Notes: generated by a model not told the origin, from the sequence alone. A DNA stretch of 64,000 bases from Nodularia sp. NIES-3585 (GCF_002218065.1 NZ_BDUB01000001.1:3071270-3135269), one strand, 5' to 3'; positions 8,853 to 17,872 are shown, numbered from the stretch's first letter. A program made the numbers and translations.

Positions 8853-10136
8853 TCACAAATACCAGCGAAACAACAACGTCAAACGTCCGATTAAATGCTC
8901 CTGCAAGGAACGATGGCGTAAATCCCTGTTGCTCACCAACCGACTATTTGCAAAAGCATCCAGAAAAAATTGTTCTATCTGCGGGAATAAATAGCGATCG
9001 CTTGTGGAAATATTTAACTCGTCATTATGAAATAAGCTCCGGGAGTCAAGATTAGCACTACCCAAACTGACCCAATCATCATCTATTAATAAGCACTTCG
9101 CGTGCATCATGCTAGGCTGATATTCATAGATTTGGATGCCGGCTTTTAACAGTTTTGGGTACAATCGCCGAGAAGCATAGCGGACTGGCGGTTTATCATT
9201 ATTCACTCCCATTGTCAAAATTTTGACATCAATTCCTCTAGATTTTGCTTGCTGCAATATTTTGCAGGAGTTGGGATTAGGTAAAAAATAGGGGCTAGCG
9301 ATCCAAATCCGTTTTCTCGCCGCTTGCAGTAATGATTCAAACAGAGCGCGAATTCCTGAATCTTCCTGGGTGGGATCTTCTCCCTTGGTAATTAATAAGG
9401 TTTCCTCTTGTTCGTGACGCTGAGAACTACTCGCCGAGTTCCAATCTAATGAACCACCCGTGTCTAGCCAGTGTTGCAGAAATATACCTTGGAAACGAGC
9501 AACTAAAGAACCTTGAAAACAAACCTCATAATCTAACCAAGGTTGGTGATTTTCAGTTTCGTCATTTCCATCCCACAAGTCAGAAACTCCAGCGCCCCCA
9601 ATCAGGACTATTTCTCCGTCCACTATCAGTAACTTACGGTGGTTGCGTCTGAGGTTAGCGGCGGGATCTCTCCAAGTGAAAGGATTGAACAGCAGCACTT
9701 CCACCCCTGCGGCTTTGAGGGTATGCCAGTATTTCTGAGGTATACTTTTTGCGCCATAGGTATCGGCAATTACTTTGACGGTAACACCTGCTTGGGCTTT
9801 TTTTATTAAAGCTTGAGCAAAATCATCAGCACGTTTTCCGGGGGTGATAATAAATGTTTCAAACTGAATGGATTGAGAAGCACTATTGATTACTTCCAGT
9901 CGCGCCGCAAAAATATCTGCCGCTTCCCGATAAAATCCGGTAACTTTACCCTGAGTGATAAAGGAATCTGACAGACTAGCTATGGTGACAGGAAAGTTAG
10001 CTGTGCTTGGTGAGGGTAAATTCTTAATTTTGTAAAAAGTTTGAGAACGGAATAACCCTCGGAAATAGAGAACTATTAAAGTAACGAGAATGAGTAGGCT
10101 AATAGTAAAAAATATCCACATAAATGTTTGACTCAT
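8853..10136 (-). CDS. cls: Cardiolipin synthase-like phospholipase D family protein
   Basis: 427-residue protein with one N-terminal membrane segment (about residues 6-27) and two PLD catalytic motifs: NHRKLLIVDGEIVLIGGAGVSD in the first half and MHAKCLLIDDDWVSLGSANLDSRS in the second (HxKx4D both times, followed by G/S-rich segments). This is the layout of bacterial cardiolipin synthases, which join two phosphatidylglycerols at the membrane. Homologous proteins can also transfer other head groups, so the substrate is inferred. Single gene, no operon partner visible. Confidence 0.82.
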   Translation of the reverse strand: MSQTFMWIFFTISLLILVTLIVLYFRGLFRSQTFYKIKNLPSPSTANFPVTIASLSDSFITQGKVTGFYREAADIFAARLEVINSASQSIQFETFIITPGKRADDFAQALIKKAQAGVTVKVIADTYGAKSIPQKYWHTLKAAGVEVLLFNPFTWRDPAANLRRNHRKLLIVDGEIVLIGGAGVSDLWDGNDETENHQPWLDYEVCFQGSLVARFQGIFLQHWLDTGGSLDWNSASSSQRHEQEETLLITKGEDPTQEDSGIRALFESLLQAARKRIWIASPYFLPNPNSCKILQQAKSRGIDVKILTMGVNNDKPPVRYASRRLYPKLLKAGIQIYEYQPSMMHAKCLLIDDDWVSLGSANLDSRSLFHNDELNISTSDRYLFPQIEQFFLDAFANSRLVSNRDLRHRSLQEHLIGRLTLLFRWYL

Positions 10137-10227
10137 TGCTCGTTTGTCCTCATTTTTATGTTTAACGGAGCAAAACTATTCTAAGTATTCACCTTTTGCT
10201 CATGTTGTGAAAATCTCTCCCAATTTC

Positions 10228-10470
10228 AAAGGCAGGCATCTTGCCTGCCCCACAAGAGAATACAATTAATTCAACGCTGAGAGCAAATCACTCTGTCGGT
10301 AACTTACTCGCATCACGTCCGCCGATTCGGTTTCCCACCGCCGCAAATCTTCGCTACAGCACCGACAAATTTACCGGCTTGCAGTCCCTAAAGCGATCGC
10401 TTACATCCTTAACTACTTTATCCCGAACATTGAGATAATCTAAAATCGCTAGGTCAGACACAGAATGCGT
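10228..10470 (-). pseudogene. Decayed duplicate of the alaS 3' end
   Basis: This stretch matches the 3' end of the intact alaS in the same orientation. About 12181-12379 (including the downstream GGCAGGC hairpin and the end of the gene) is followed directly by about 12692-12776, so roughly 310 nt is missing internally. Shared landmarks include GGTAACTTACTCGCATCACG, GCACCGACAAATTTACC and TTATCCCGAACATTGAGATA. Small deletions break the frame, so it makes no protein. It ends about 20 nt before the start of the antitoxin gene, so it borders the accessory genes at 10491-11897. Confidence 0.88.
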
Positions 10471-10490
10471 TACTATCGATTTAGTCAGTT

Positions 10491-10709
10491 GTGGAATCAA
10501 AATTGATTGTGGCTACACCACTCAACATAAACGAAGCCCTACTACAAGAGGCATTAGCACTTGAAGACCACGCGTCCATTGATTCTCTGGTGGAAACAGC
10601 ACTGCGCGAATATATTCAACGTCGTAAGCGGCTCAAAGTGTTAGAACTCTTTGGTACTATCGATTATGATGGAAACTATGACTACAAACACCAACGTCAG
10701 CAGACATGA
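10491..10709 (+). CDS. VapB-type antitoxin
   Basis: 72 residues matching the short VapB/DUF2191-type pattern: TPLNINEALLQEALAL, then SLVETALREYIQRRKRLKVLELFGTIDYDGNYDYK. The N-terminal strand-helix-helix is predicted to bind the operon's own promoter, and the C-terminal tail (LFGTIDYD) to fit into the PIN toxin. It starts with GTG at 10491 and has no strong ribosome binding site. Its stop overlaps the toxin start (ATGA at 10706-10709), so the two are translationally coupled. The promoter region falls at the edge of the alaS fragment. Confidence 0.82.
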   Translation: MESKLIVATPLNINEALLQEALALEDHASIDSLVETALREYIQRRKRLKVLELFGTIDYDGNYDYKHQRQQT

Positions 10710-11116
10710 GCGTTATTGTTGATACTTCTGTTTGGTCTCTGGCTCTGCGTCGGAAAACGCCACCTGATTCTTCCCCTGCCATCACAATATTGCAGAATTT
10801 AATCACTGACAACCAAGTTGCTTTGTTAGGTGCAATTCGCCAAAAAATTCTTTCTGGAATCCGCAATTTTGAGCAGTTTACCCGTTTGCGAGATTACCTT
10901 CAAGCCTTCCCAGATGTAGAACTCATACCTGAAGACTACGAAATAGCCGCAGAGTTTTTTAATACCTGCCGTAGTAAGGGCATTCAGGGTTCAAATACTG
11001 ATTTTTTGATTTGTGCCGTCGCTTATCGTCGCAGCTACAGCATCCTCACAACTGATAATGATTTTCACAGTTTTCGGATGCATATTCCTATTATTATATT
11101 GCCCGTTGATGGTTAG
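10706..11116 (+). CDS. VapC-type PIN toxin with altered second acidic position
   Basis: 136-residue PIN-domain protein, a Mg-dependent ribonuclease family. Asp6 (IVDTSVW), Asp99 (SNTDFLICAVA) and Asp117/119 (LTTDNDFHSF) are in place. The second conserved acid, normally Glu in an IRQE(I/V)LSGI-type segment, is Lys47 here (IRQKILSGI, codon AAA at 10844-10846; one base from GAA). Family knowledge says this Glu coordinates metal, so the toxin may be weakened or inactive while still binding its antitoxin. Otherwise length and layout are normal. Confidence 0.85.
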   Translation: MSVIVDTSVWSLALRRKTPPDSSPAITILQNLITDNQVALLGAIRQKILSGIRNFEQFTRLRDYLQAFPDVELIPEDYEIAAEFFNTCRSKGIQGSNTDFLICAVAYRRSYSILTTDNDFHSFRMHIPIIILPVDG

Positions 11117-11264
11117 ACAAAATCCTGACAAACTTTATTCGCATTTGGTGTAAGTTAGACTTGTGCGATCGTTTTTGCTATTGATAATCGAATTTGACTT
11201 GACCAAGGATGGCGTAAACCAAATGAAGATACTCTTGAAAATCATCGACTTCCCAGCGCAGCAT

Positions 11265-11897
11265 TCATTCCTCTAATAATTTATACATTTTATCAAAATT
11301 TTCTCTTGCAGTTTGAGATTCATCGTTATTTATATCTTTCAATTCATTGATATAACTTTCAAAATCAGATATTATATCCTTTAATAGTGTTGTTGGATTA
11401 ATTTCAATTATTTTTCCACTGTTTTTAAATTCTATTGCTTCAGGATAATCATTTTTAAACGTAACACTACCTCTTACCATTCCATTGTGAAACAAGCCAC
11501 ATCTTGCCTGCTCATAAAGCTTCTTTAAATGACCATCATTATCAAATTTCCCCGGATATAATCTTTTTATAGACTCTTTAAAGTATCGTTCACTGTACCC
11601 TCTAGCTCTACTAGAGATTCCAGTTTTATATTGTTGTACTCCCTCAAGGTATGACATACAAACCATTAATACAATAAAAGCATTATTAAAATTATTTTCT
11701 TCTAATAATTTTTTAGCTGGCAGTAAAAACCATTCTTCCACTTCTCTTTGATATATTTTAATTTTATCATCTATATTTCTTGGATTTAAGTCTTTATCAT
11801 TCCTTTCATCTGTAACTATAAATTCACCATTGCGACTATGCCCCAGCATTTCTACTGCAACATAAATTTCCGCATCAGGTCTTATTAGCTTAGACAT
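11265..11897 (-). CDS. Hypothetical protein with HEPN-like R-x4-H motif
   Basis: 210 residues, largely helical and AT-rich compared with its neighbours, suggesting transfer. Residues 131-138 read ARCGLFHN, giving Arg132-x4-His137. This fits the R-x4-6-H signature of HEPN domains, many of which are ribonucleases in toxin-antitoxin and phage defence systems. Upstream helices (EVEEWFLLPAKKLLEENNF, AFIVLMVCMSYLEGVQQY) suit a HEPN four-helix bundle. I do not recognise the exact family, and RNase activity is inference. It lies in the accessory segment between the alaS fragment and alaS, converging on vapC. Confidence 0.65.
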   Translation of the reverse strand: MSKLIRPDAEIYVAVEMLGHSRNGEFIVTDERNDKDLNPRNIDDKIKIYQREVEEWFLLPAKKLLEENNFNNAFIVLMVCMSYLEGVQQYKTGISSRARGYSERYFKESIKRLYPGKFDNDGHLKKLYEQARCGLFHNGMVRGSVTFKNDYPEAIEFKNSGKIIEINPTTLLKDIISDFESYINELKDINNDESQTARENFDKMYKLLEE

Positions 11898-12077
11898 TTA
11901 GATTTCCTTTTGAAAATATAAGTTTTATCAGACAATTGTTGAAGATATTCAGGTACAAGAATAATTAGATAAAATAATTATGCTTTATCTCCTCTCCTCG
12001 CTTGCGGAATTGGATTCTGGTAGTTGCTGGGTATCTTCTAACTGAACTTGTGAGGCAAACGAATAGATTAACTGGGC

Positions 12078-12140
12078 GTTGCTGAATTGATTGATGAACT
12101 CCTCTTTCTACCTTTGCGTCTTTGCGCCTTTGCGTGATAC
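12078..12140. repeat. Short intergenic repeats near alaS
   Basis: GGGCGTTGCTGAATTGATT at about 12074-12092 resembles the terminal sequence of the MITE-like element at 40113. It is followed by a tandem octamer run (CTTTGCGT, CTTTGCGC, CTTTGCGT; 12113-12136). The segment 11898-12180 holds no gene; an open stretch on the minus strand ending near 11987 looks like a coding tail but has no start. Confidence 0.45.
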
Positions 12141-12183
12141 AAATTCATATTTTCAATCAGCAGCACTTATTAAAAATATCAAA

Positions 12184-12202
12184 GGCAGGCAAGATGCCTG
12201 CC
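12184..12202 (-). terminator. Hairpin downstream of alaS
   Basis: GGCAGGC-aagat-GCCTGCC, a perfect 7-bp stem lying about 17 nt beyond the alaS stop on the minus strand. A copy (GGCAGGC-atctt-GCCTGCC, 10231-10249) is present in the duplicated fragment. There is no clear T run, so it may be a repeat hairpin that assists 3' end formation and not a classical terminator. Confidence 0.5.
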
Positions 12203-12218
12203 CCACAAGAGAAGATAA

Positions 12219-14861
12219 TTAACTCAAGGCTGAGAGCAAATCACTGTGCGCCTTGGCTAACGCCTCCGGTAACTTACTCGCATCACGTCCGCCGGCTTGG
12301 GCTAAATTCGGTCTTCCACCACCGCCACCGCCGCAAATCTTCGCAATAGCACCGACAAATTTACCCGCTTGCAGTCCCTTTTTATTCACCTCTGCACTGA
12401 AGGCTGCAACTATACTCACCTTCCCAGCTTCCGGAACCGAACCCAGCACCACTGCACCGTTACCGATTTTTTGCAGTAGCCTTTCCGCCGCAGTTTTCAA
12501 TGATTCTGGGTCAACGTCTTCCATCTGCGCCACCAAAATTTGATAATCGCCTACAGATTCTACAGTTTGCAGCAAACTGTCTGATTTAGCGATCGCCAAT
12601 TGTGATTTCAGTGTGGCTAATTGTTTCTCACTATTTCTCAGTTCAGTTTGCAGAGTTGTAATTCTCTCTGGTAATTCTTCGGGTTTAACTTTAAAGCGAT
12701 CGCTTAAATCCTTAACTACTTTATCCCGAACATTGAGATAATCCAAGATTGCCGGGCCAGATACAGCCTCAATGCGTCGCACTCCAGAAGCCACACCCGC
12801 CTCGGAGATAATCTTAAATATGCCAATTTCCGCAGTATTACTGACGTGAGTCCCACCGCAGAGTTCCATTGAAACGCTAGGAAAGTCAATCACCCGCACT
12901 TCTTCTCCGTATTTTTCCCCAAACATCGCCACAGCACCCCTAGCCTTAGCCTCTGCTATAGGTAATACTTCTATGTTTGCAGTATGTGCCTCAGCAATCC
13001 AAGTATTTACCTGGGCTTCAACTTGTTCCACTTCTGCTGCTGTCAAACCACGGGGACAGTTAAAGTCAAAGCGCAATCTATCAAAGGAAACCAGGGAACC
13101 GGCTTGAGATATACTATCATCGACAAGTTTCTTTAACGCCGCTTGTAACAAATGGGTTGCAGTATGGTTAGCTTCAGCGCGACGACGACAGGTCCCATCA
13201 ATTTGAGCAGTTACAGTATCTCCTACTCGGATTGTACCGCGTTCTATGCGTCCAAAGTGGATAAAAAAGTCAGATTCTCTTTTCACATCTTCCACACGCA
13301 CCACCACACCATCACCGGAGATATAACCTTTATCTCCAATTTGTCCCCCAGATTCGGCATAAAATGGGGTTTGGTTGAGAACAATTTGAATTTCTGTCCC
13401 GGCTTCTGCTTCCTCTTGGGAAATCCCATCTATTAATATGGCTTCAACTTTCGCTGTCGCCGCAGGTTGGGTATAACCGATAAATTCCGTCGCTTGGATG
13501 TGTTCAGCTAACTTATCCAGAGAACCTTGCACAGTTAAATCAATGGTTTCGTGGGCAGCTTTGGCACGTTCCACCTGCTTTTGCATTTCGGCGTTAAATC
13601 CTGCTTCATCCACAGTTAGCTGATTTTCTGCGGCGATTTCTTGAGTCAGTTCCAGGGGAAAACCAAAGGTATCATATAAAGTAAAGGCACTTTCACCGCT
13701 AATAGAGGTTTTGCCTTGCTGTTTCACCTCTTGGATGATTTCTTCTAAAAGTTTTTCGCCTCTATCCAAAGTTCTGAGGAAATTTTCTTCTTCTCGTTGC
13801 AACTCCGCTTTAATTGCTGCTTCCCGTTGCCGGACATTGGGGTAAGCTGATTCTGAGAGGGAAATTGCAGTTTCGGCAACTTGGGTAATAAATTCACTGG
13901 TAATTCCCAATAATCGCCCATGACGAACCACCCGCCGAATTAATCGCCGCAGCACATAACCCCGTCCCACGTTGGAGGCGCGAATTTCATCAGCTATCAT
14001 TTGTACCACAGAACGTACATGATCACCAATAACTTTTAAGGAAACTTTGGTGGTTTCGTCGCTTTTGTGGTAGTTAATTCCCGCAATTTTTGCTGCTGTC
14101 TCAATAATCGGGAAAATTAAATCAGTTTCGTAGTTATTCGGGACTTGTTGCAGGATTTGCGCCATCCTTTCCAAACCCATGCCGGTATCAATGTTTTTGT
14201 TTTGCAGAGGTGTTAAATTACCTTCAGCATCCCGGTTATATTGCATGAAAACCAGGTTATAAAACTCGATAAACCGGGTATCGTCTTCTAAATCAATGTT
14301 TTCATCTCCCAGTTCCGGGTGAAAATCATAATAAATTTCGGAACAAGGACCACAGGGGCCTGTGTGTCCAGATACCCAAAAGTTATCATCTTCGCCCATG
14401 CGCTTAATTCTAGCTTCCGGTACGCCGATGTCATCGCGCCAAATATTATAAGCTTCATCATCATCTTCAAAGACGCTGACAACTAGCTTTTCTGGTGGTA
14501 AGCCGAAAACTTGGGTGGATAATTCCCATCCCCAGGCGATCGCTTGTGGTTTAAAATAATCCCCAAAGCTGAAGTTACCCAACATCTCAAAAAATGTATG
14601 ATGGCGTTTGGTGCGTCCCACATTTTCGATGTCGTTGGTACGGATGCACTTTTGCGATGTGGTGGCGCGATTAAATTCTGCTGTGCGCTGTCCCAAAAAT
14701 ATCGGTTTAAATGGTAGCATCCCCGCGATTGTCAGCAGCACTGTGGGGTCTTCCGGGACGAGGGAAGCGCTGGGGAGTATTTGGTGTCCTCTTTCCGCAA
14801 AAAAGTTAAGAAATAAATCGCGAATTGCATTACCGCTGAGTTTCTGGGGATTAGAAGGCAT
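12219..14861 (-). CDS. alaS: Alanyl-tRNA synthetase
   Basis: Charges tRNA-Ala in the cytoplasm. 880 residues, the normal full length. The N-terminal class II catalytic domain includes [20 protein letters not shown] and [14 protein letters not shown]. The editing domain has metal/active-site residues in HTATHLL and [13 protein letters not shown]. The C-terminal DHHA1-like tail ends with the glycine-rich [16 protein letters not shown]. The start is the ATG at 14861 ([10 protein letters not shown]); an in-frame TTG at 14882 is unlikely. It is transcribed alone. Its 3' end is duplicated in decayed form at 10228-10470. Confidence 0.96.
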   Translation of the reverse strand: MPSNPQKLSGNAIRDLFLNFFAERGHQILPSASLVPEDPTVLLTIAGMLPFKPIFLGQRTAEFNRATTSQKCIRTNDIENVGRTKRHHTFFEMLGNFSFGDYFKPQAIAWGWELSTQVFGLPPEKLVVSVFEDDDEAYNIWRDDIGVPEARIKRMGEDDNFWVSGHTGPCGPCSEIYYDFHPELGDENIDLEDDTRFIEFYNLVFMQYNRDAEGNLTPLQNKNIDTGMGLERMAQILQQVPNNYETDLIFPIIETAAKIAGINYHKSDETTKVSLKVIGDHVRSVVQMIADEIRASNVGRGYVLRRLIRRVVRHGRLLGITSEFITQVAETAISLSESAYPNVRQREAAIKAELQREEENFLRTLDRGEKLLEEIIQEVKQQGKTSISGESAFTLYDTFGFPLELTQEIAAENQLTVDEAGFNAEMQKQVERAKAAHETIDLTVQGSLDKLAEHIQATEFIGYTQPAATAKVEAILIDGISQEEAEAGTEIQIVLNQTPFYAESGGQIGDKGYISGDGVVVRVEDVKRESDFFIHFGRIERGTIRVGDTVTAQIDGTCRRRAEANHTATHLLQAALKKLVDDSISQAGSLVSFDRLRFDFNCPRGLTAAEVEQVEAQVNTWIAEAHTANIEVLPIAEAKARGAVAMFGEKYGEEVRVIDFPSVSMELCGGTHVSNTAEIGIFKIISEAGVASGVRRIEAVSGPAILDYLNVRDKVVKDLSDRFKVKPEELPERITTLQTELRNSEKQLATLKSQLAIAKSDSLLQTVESVGDYQILVAQMEDVDPESLKTAAERLLQKIGNGAVVLGSVPEAGKVSIVAAFSAEVNKKGLQAGKFVGAIAKICGGGGGGRPNLAQAGGRDASKLPEALAKAHSDLLSALS

Positions 14862-15297
14862 GGGTTGATAAATTAGTTTCAATAGTCGTTTTCACAGAAA
14901 AAGTATGCCCCACGATAGGGCTTTTATGCCATAAGTTGGGATATCAAAAGATAATCAACCACAGATGGACACAGATAAACACAGATAACTCTTTAATTTA
15001 TCGCAATGAAAGCTGCTGTATCTCTATTTTGGCATTTTGTTTGAGTTTCCTGCCAAGCATTTCTTCCTTCTCTTTCTTCACTTAGCGTACTTGGCGTACT
15101 TGGCGGTTCGTTAAAAAATTCTTGTATCTTACTCAACCGAGAACCGCTATATGCAGCCCTTGGTATATCTCTAGCTGTGAATTCCCCAATTACCTAACTT
15201 CAGTCAGATGTGCGATCGCCTTTGGCACTGCGCGAAGCGCAATCGCCATCTGTATCCATATCATTAGCTTAATCAAATTCATATACCGAGGTCAGTA
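14862..15297. other. Intergenic region with several dispersed repeats
   Basis: No gene. It contains a CACAGATGGACACAGATAA phrase (14962-14995), the tandem GCGTACTTGGCGTACTTGGC repeat (15085-15104), a half copy of the TATAGCGGTT-ended MITE-like family (15121-15152, TATCTTACTCAACCGAG then AACCGCTATA), and a 36-nt HIP1-containing repeat at 15212-15247. The promoter of the downstream metallochaperone must lie in the last ~50 nt. Confidence 0.5.
15212..15247. repeat. 36-nt HIP1-containing palindromic repeat
   Basis: The unit opens GCGATCGCCTTTGGCACTGC and closes GCGAAGCGCAATCGCC. A nearly identical 36-nt unit is embedded in the XdhC coding sequence at 62852-62887; only the loop (GAAGC versus TCCGC) and one further base differ. 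Confidence 0.75.
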
Positions 15298-15498
15298 ATG
15301 GCACTAAAACTAAAAGTTCCAGACATTGCGTGTGATAATTGTGCAGAAAAAATCACCGAATCTATCCACGTCATGGAACCTAACGCCCTAGTAGATGTCG
15401 ATGTTGAAAATAAAACTGTCACCGTAGATACTTCTGCGGCTGAAGAATCTATCAAACAGGTAATCGTTGCTGCTGGATTTAAAATTGAAGGTTATTGA
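15298..15498 (+). CDS. Heavy-metal-associated (copper chaperone-like) protein
   Basis: A 66-residue stand-alone HMA domain. The metal-binding C12-x2-C15 sits in DIACDNCAEKIT, followed by VDVDVENKTVTVDT and the C-terminal IVAAGFKIEGY. This is the ferredoxin-like fold of Atx1/CopZ chaperones, which hand Cu(I) to P-type ATPases. The usual Met before the first Cys (MxCxxC) is replaced: the motif reads I-A-C-D-N-C, so metal preference is uncertain. GAGG at about 15286 is a fair ribosome binding site. Its 3' end overlaps the converging peptidase gene by 7 nt. Confidence 0.82.
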   Translation: MALKLKVPDIACDNCAEKITESIHVMEPNALVDVDVENKTVTVDTSAAEESIKQVIVAAGFKIEGY

Positions 15499-16181
15499 TT
15501 ACAAGCTGAAAACTTCTCAATCACACCCTGACAATCACTCACAGAAGCGCGTTGCTGCATCGATTTTACCAAAGCTTCGTAACTAGACCAATTTTCTTGC
15601 AGTAAATTTTTGGCTTGCAGAAGGTGAAACCGTTGTTTCTGCAAAGAATCTGATTCTGAAAAACCTAAACCTGCTAAGACTCCAGCTAGCTTGGTTTTAT
15701 CATCAGCCCCACCTTCAGCTTGATTAAAAACTAAAGTTTCCGCCACAATCCCCGCCATCCAAATTGTACAATAGCGGTCGATGATTTGGGCGCTGATTGT
15801 CCCTCGTTCTAATTGAGTTGCTAATTCACCATCATCAAAGCTAACACCACCTTGTCCTGGTTGTCCTTGTTTCCAAGCTTCCCAAGCGCTGAGGGTATAG
15901 CCAGTCACAGGAATATCCAGCAGATGCGCTGTGAGAAAATGTCCCGCTTCGTGGTGGATAATGCGATCGCGGTGTTCAGGAGAAAAACTAGCAATCCAAT
16001 CTAGTATTATAGTACCTCCTTGACCTTGCAAACTGAAATTATCGAAAGTGGCTATTCCCAAAATAGCGAAGGTAGCCAGTGCTGGGACTGCGGGGGACAG
16101 ATGAATTAATGGCCCCAACAGCACTGATAAGGTCATGAGAAATATAGATATTGCCACTAAATTTAAAGCAGTTTGACTCAT
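15492..16181 (-). CDS. FtsH-like M41 peptidase domain without AAA ATPase
   Basis: About 229 residues. Two N-terminal membrane segments (residues 5-25 and 32-46) are followed by a zinc-peptidase domain with HEAGH at 77-81 (IIHHEAGHFLTAHLL) and helices resembling the FtsH protease domain (GIVAETLVFNQAEGGADDKTK). No Walker motifs exist, so this is a membrane-tethered relative of the FtsH protease part, known as a conserved cyanobacterial type. Activity without an ATPase is unproven. The ATG at 16181 is preferred; a GTG at 16199 is possible. Confidence 0.78.
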   Translation of the reverse strand: MSQTALNLVAISIFLMTLSVLLGPLIHLSPAVPALATFAILGIATFDNFSLQGQGGTIILDWIASFSPEHRDRIIHHEAGHFLTAHLLDIPVTGYTLSAWEAWKQGQPGQGGVSFDDGELATQLERGTISAQIIDRYCTIWMAGIVAETLVFNQAEGGADDKTKLAGVLAGLGFSESDSLQKQRFHLLQAKNLLQENWSSYEALVKSMQQRASVSDCQGVIEKFSACNQ

Positions 16182-16240
16182 TCTTTTTTTTAATGCCACT
16201 TAATCTTGCTTCATTTTGACACTTAATTCTAATTTGTAAT

Positions 16241-16729
16241 TTAGTTGGTCATGGCGTTTAATTCTTTGAGTTCTTGGCACTTAGCCTCAGCCGCCTGATA
16301 AGCTGCTAAATATTCTTGTCCACCCAACATGACATCACCGTAATATTCATAAGGTGCATTACCATAAATTGGTAATGGATCATCTTCTGGATAATCTTCT
16401 TTCGATTCCTCAATAATCGCTTTCAGTTGCTTGATACTAAAGCTTTGGGCGGCAAAATACCAAAGTTCTTGGGGGGTTTTATGCAAGTGTGGTAAAGTCG
16501 GGTCGATAATGCTGAGAACCGACTCATTTACACAAGCATCACTTAATTCTATCCAACTATGTTCAATGGGTTCGTATGGCATTTCGGCAACAACTAAAAA
16601 TCCCTGCACATACTTGGCATTCTCTGTTGCTAATATTGCTTTGTAAGCATTTTTAAATGGCTGATTAGCTTTGCTTTTTATGCTTTGGGCAATTTCAATT
16701 GAAAGCGTTTCATTCAATGCTTTGTTCAT
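16241..16729 (-). CDS. Conserved hypothetical protein
   Basis: 162 residues, soluble, acidic, not recognised. It contains NAKYVQGFLVVAEMPYEPIEHSW, a pattern seen in uncharacterised proteins that describe a beta strand followed by Pro/Glu turns, and a C-terminal acidic/Tyr-rich tail (EDYPEDDPLPIYGNAPYEYYG). It lies 59 nt upstream of the FtsH-like peptidase on the same strand, so the two may share a transcript. No functional inference is justified. Confidence 0.65.
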   Translation of the reverse strand: MNKALNETLSIEIAQSIKSKANQPFKNAYKAILATENAKYVQGFLVVAEMPYEPIEHSWIELSDACVNESVLSIIDPTLPHLHKTPQELWYFAAQSFSIKQLKAIIEESKEDYPEDDPLPIYGNAPYEYYGDVMLGGQEYLAAYQAAEAKCQELKELNAMTN

Positions 16730-16767
16730 CTAGAGCGGGGATTAGAACAATGACTAGAATATCTTAT

Positions 16768-16921
16768 CACTTCAGATCAAAGTTTATGAGAAATATACAG
16801 CGGTTTCCAATTATATGAGGTACATCTTAGCCCCCTCATCGCTTGCACCGGAGGGGGTTGGGGGTGGGGTTCTTTTACCTCATAACACCGAAAAGTGCTG
16901 TATCTGATCTGAAGTTGTGAT
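16768..16921. repeat. Palindromic MITE-like repeat with GC-rich core
   Basis: Ends TCACTTCAGATCA (16768) and TGATCTGAAGTTGTGA (16906-16921) are inverted copies. Inside lie a second inverted pair (ATACAGCGGTTTCC and GAAAAGTGCTGTAT) and a CCCCCTCATCGC...GGAGGGGGTTGGGGGTGGGG core. The core recurs at 63344-63384 within another element with related ends. No coding capacity. It fills most of the gap 16730-17047. Confidence 0.65.
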
Positions 16922-17047
16922 TTCACATATTGTCAGCAATTGAGAAAGTGTATTTCTCCAACTGAAGTTAGATTCACAAAAATCTGGCGTTAGATTTTGA
17001 TATTAAACCTATGATAGGAATTTTTATCTGTGTTTGTGGGTTAAATC

Positions 17048-17626
17048 CTAGATGTTTAATGTTGCTAGCTGAGGAACTAAAGCCTTTAAAGCTTTACCTC
17101 GATGACTAATTGATCCTTTCAACTCCCGCGACATTTCGGCAAAAGTCAATTGCTTTTCAAGAACGTAAAATATAGGATCGTAACCAAAACCACCTTCGCC
17201 ACGGGGTGCATGAAGAATTTCGCCGCGACATATGCCTTCTGATTCTAAAGCTATTGTACCATCAGGACGAGCGATCGCAACCGCACAGACAAATTGTGCT
17301 TGGCGATTAACTGCGTTACCTAATTCCCGCAATAACCGAGCAATGCGTTCGGAGTCGTTGCTGCCATAACGCGCCGAATATATCCCTGGTGCGCCATTTA
17401 GGGCATCTACTGCCAAACCAGAATCGTCAGCGATCGCCCATTGTCCTGTGGCTTGAGCAATTTGGGACGCTTTGAGACAAGCATTGGCGGCAAAGGTTTC
17501 GCCTGTTTCTTCAATTTCTAATGCTTCTGGTTTAAGTGTTAATTCCCAACCAGAGTTGGCTAGATAAGCTTGGAGTTCGCGCAATTTACCGGGATTTCCT
17601 GTAGCTACTACGAGTAATTTAGTCAT
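17048..17626 (-). CDS. rdgB: XTP/dITP pyrophosphatase (RdgB/HAM1)
   Basis: 192 residues. Hydrolyses non-canonical purine triphosphates to monophosphates, keeping them out of nucleic acids. The signature VATGNPGKLRELQ is at the N-terminus, with AIADDSGLAVDALNGAPGIYSARY in the middle and GGFGYDPIFYV plus MSRELKGSISHRGKAL near the end, all standard for the family. ATG at 17626. Normal length, single gene, no oddities. Confidence 0.94.
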   Translation of the reverse strand: MTKLLVVATGNPGKLRELQAYLANSGWELTLKPEALEIEETGETFAANACLKASQIAQATGQWAIADDSGLAVDALNGAPGIYSARYGSNDSERIARLLRELGNAVNRQAQFVCAVAIARPDGTIALESEGICRGEILHAPRGEGGFGYDPIFYVLEKQLTFAEMSRELKGSISHRGKALKALVPQLATLNI

Positions 17627-17631
17627 ATATA

Positions 17632-17820
17632 ATTCGTAATTCGTAATTCGTAATTCGTCAGGACTTACACAAAATTATGATAAAAAAATTATGAAAAAAC
17701 GAACCGCATTCGCGCAGCGTATGCCCCCAGGGCTTTAGGACACAAAGGACACCAAGTCAAGAGGGTTTCAGAGAGTTCTTGCGTAAGTCCTGTTCGTAAT
17801 TCGTAATTGGTAGTTCTCGA
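17632..17820. repeat. AATTCGT heptamer repeats and dispersed motif
   Basis: Tandem copies of AATTCGT at 17632-17660, then GAACCGCATTCGCGCAGCG and TGCCCCCAGGGC at 17700-17733 (related to 7850-7888), and TTCGTAATTCGTAATTGG at 17794-17811. GTAATTC-type heptamers recur at 47690-47745. These are short tandemly repeated repetitive sequences typical of heterocystous cyanobacteria. Confidence 0.7.
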
Positions 17821-17872
17821 TGCTGAGTTAAAAGTGCTGTGAGATTTTTTCTTCCCATTCAGCACTCAGCAT

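Noticed and set aside
10241-10438. Plus-strand open frame of 65 codons over the alaS fragment
   Set aside because: The DNA is explained as a minus-strand alaS 3' duplicate; a similar shadow frame covers the real alaS end at 12122-12349.
11987-12085. Minus-strand open stretch looking like a coding tail (QLIYSFASQVQLEDTQQL)
   Set aside because: No start codon, about 32 codons, begins at a repeat end; it might be a gene relic but cannot be supported.
17632-17660. Tandem AATTCGT run considered as a CRISPR or origin-type iteron array
   Set aside because: Seven-nt units without spacers are typical short tandem repeats of heterocystous cyanobacteria, found at several loci here.
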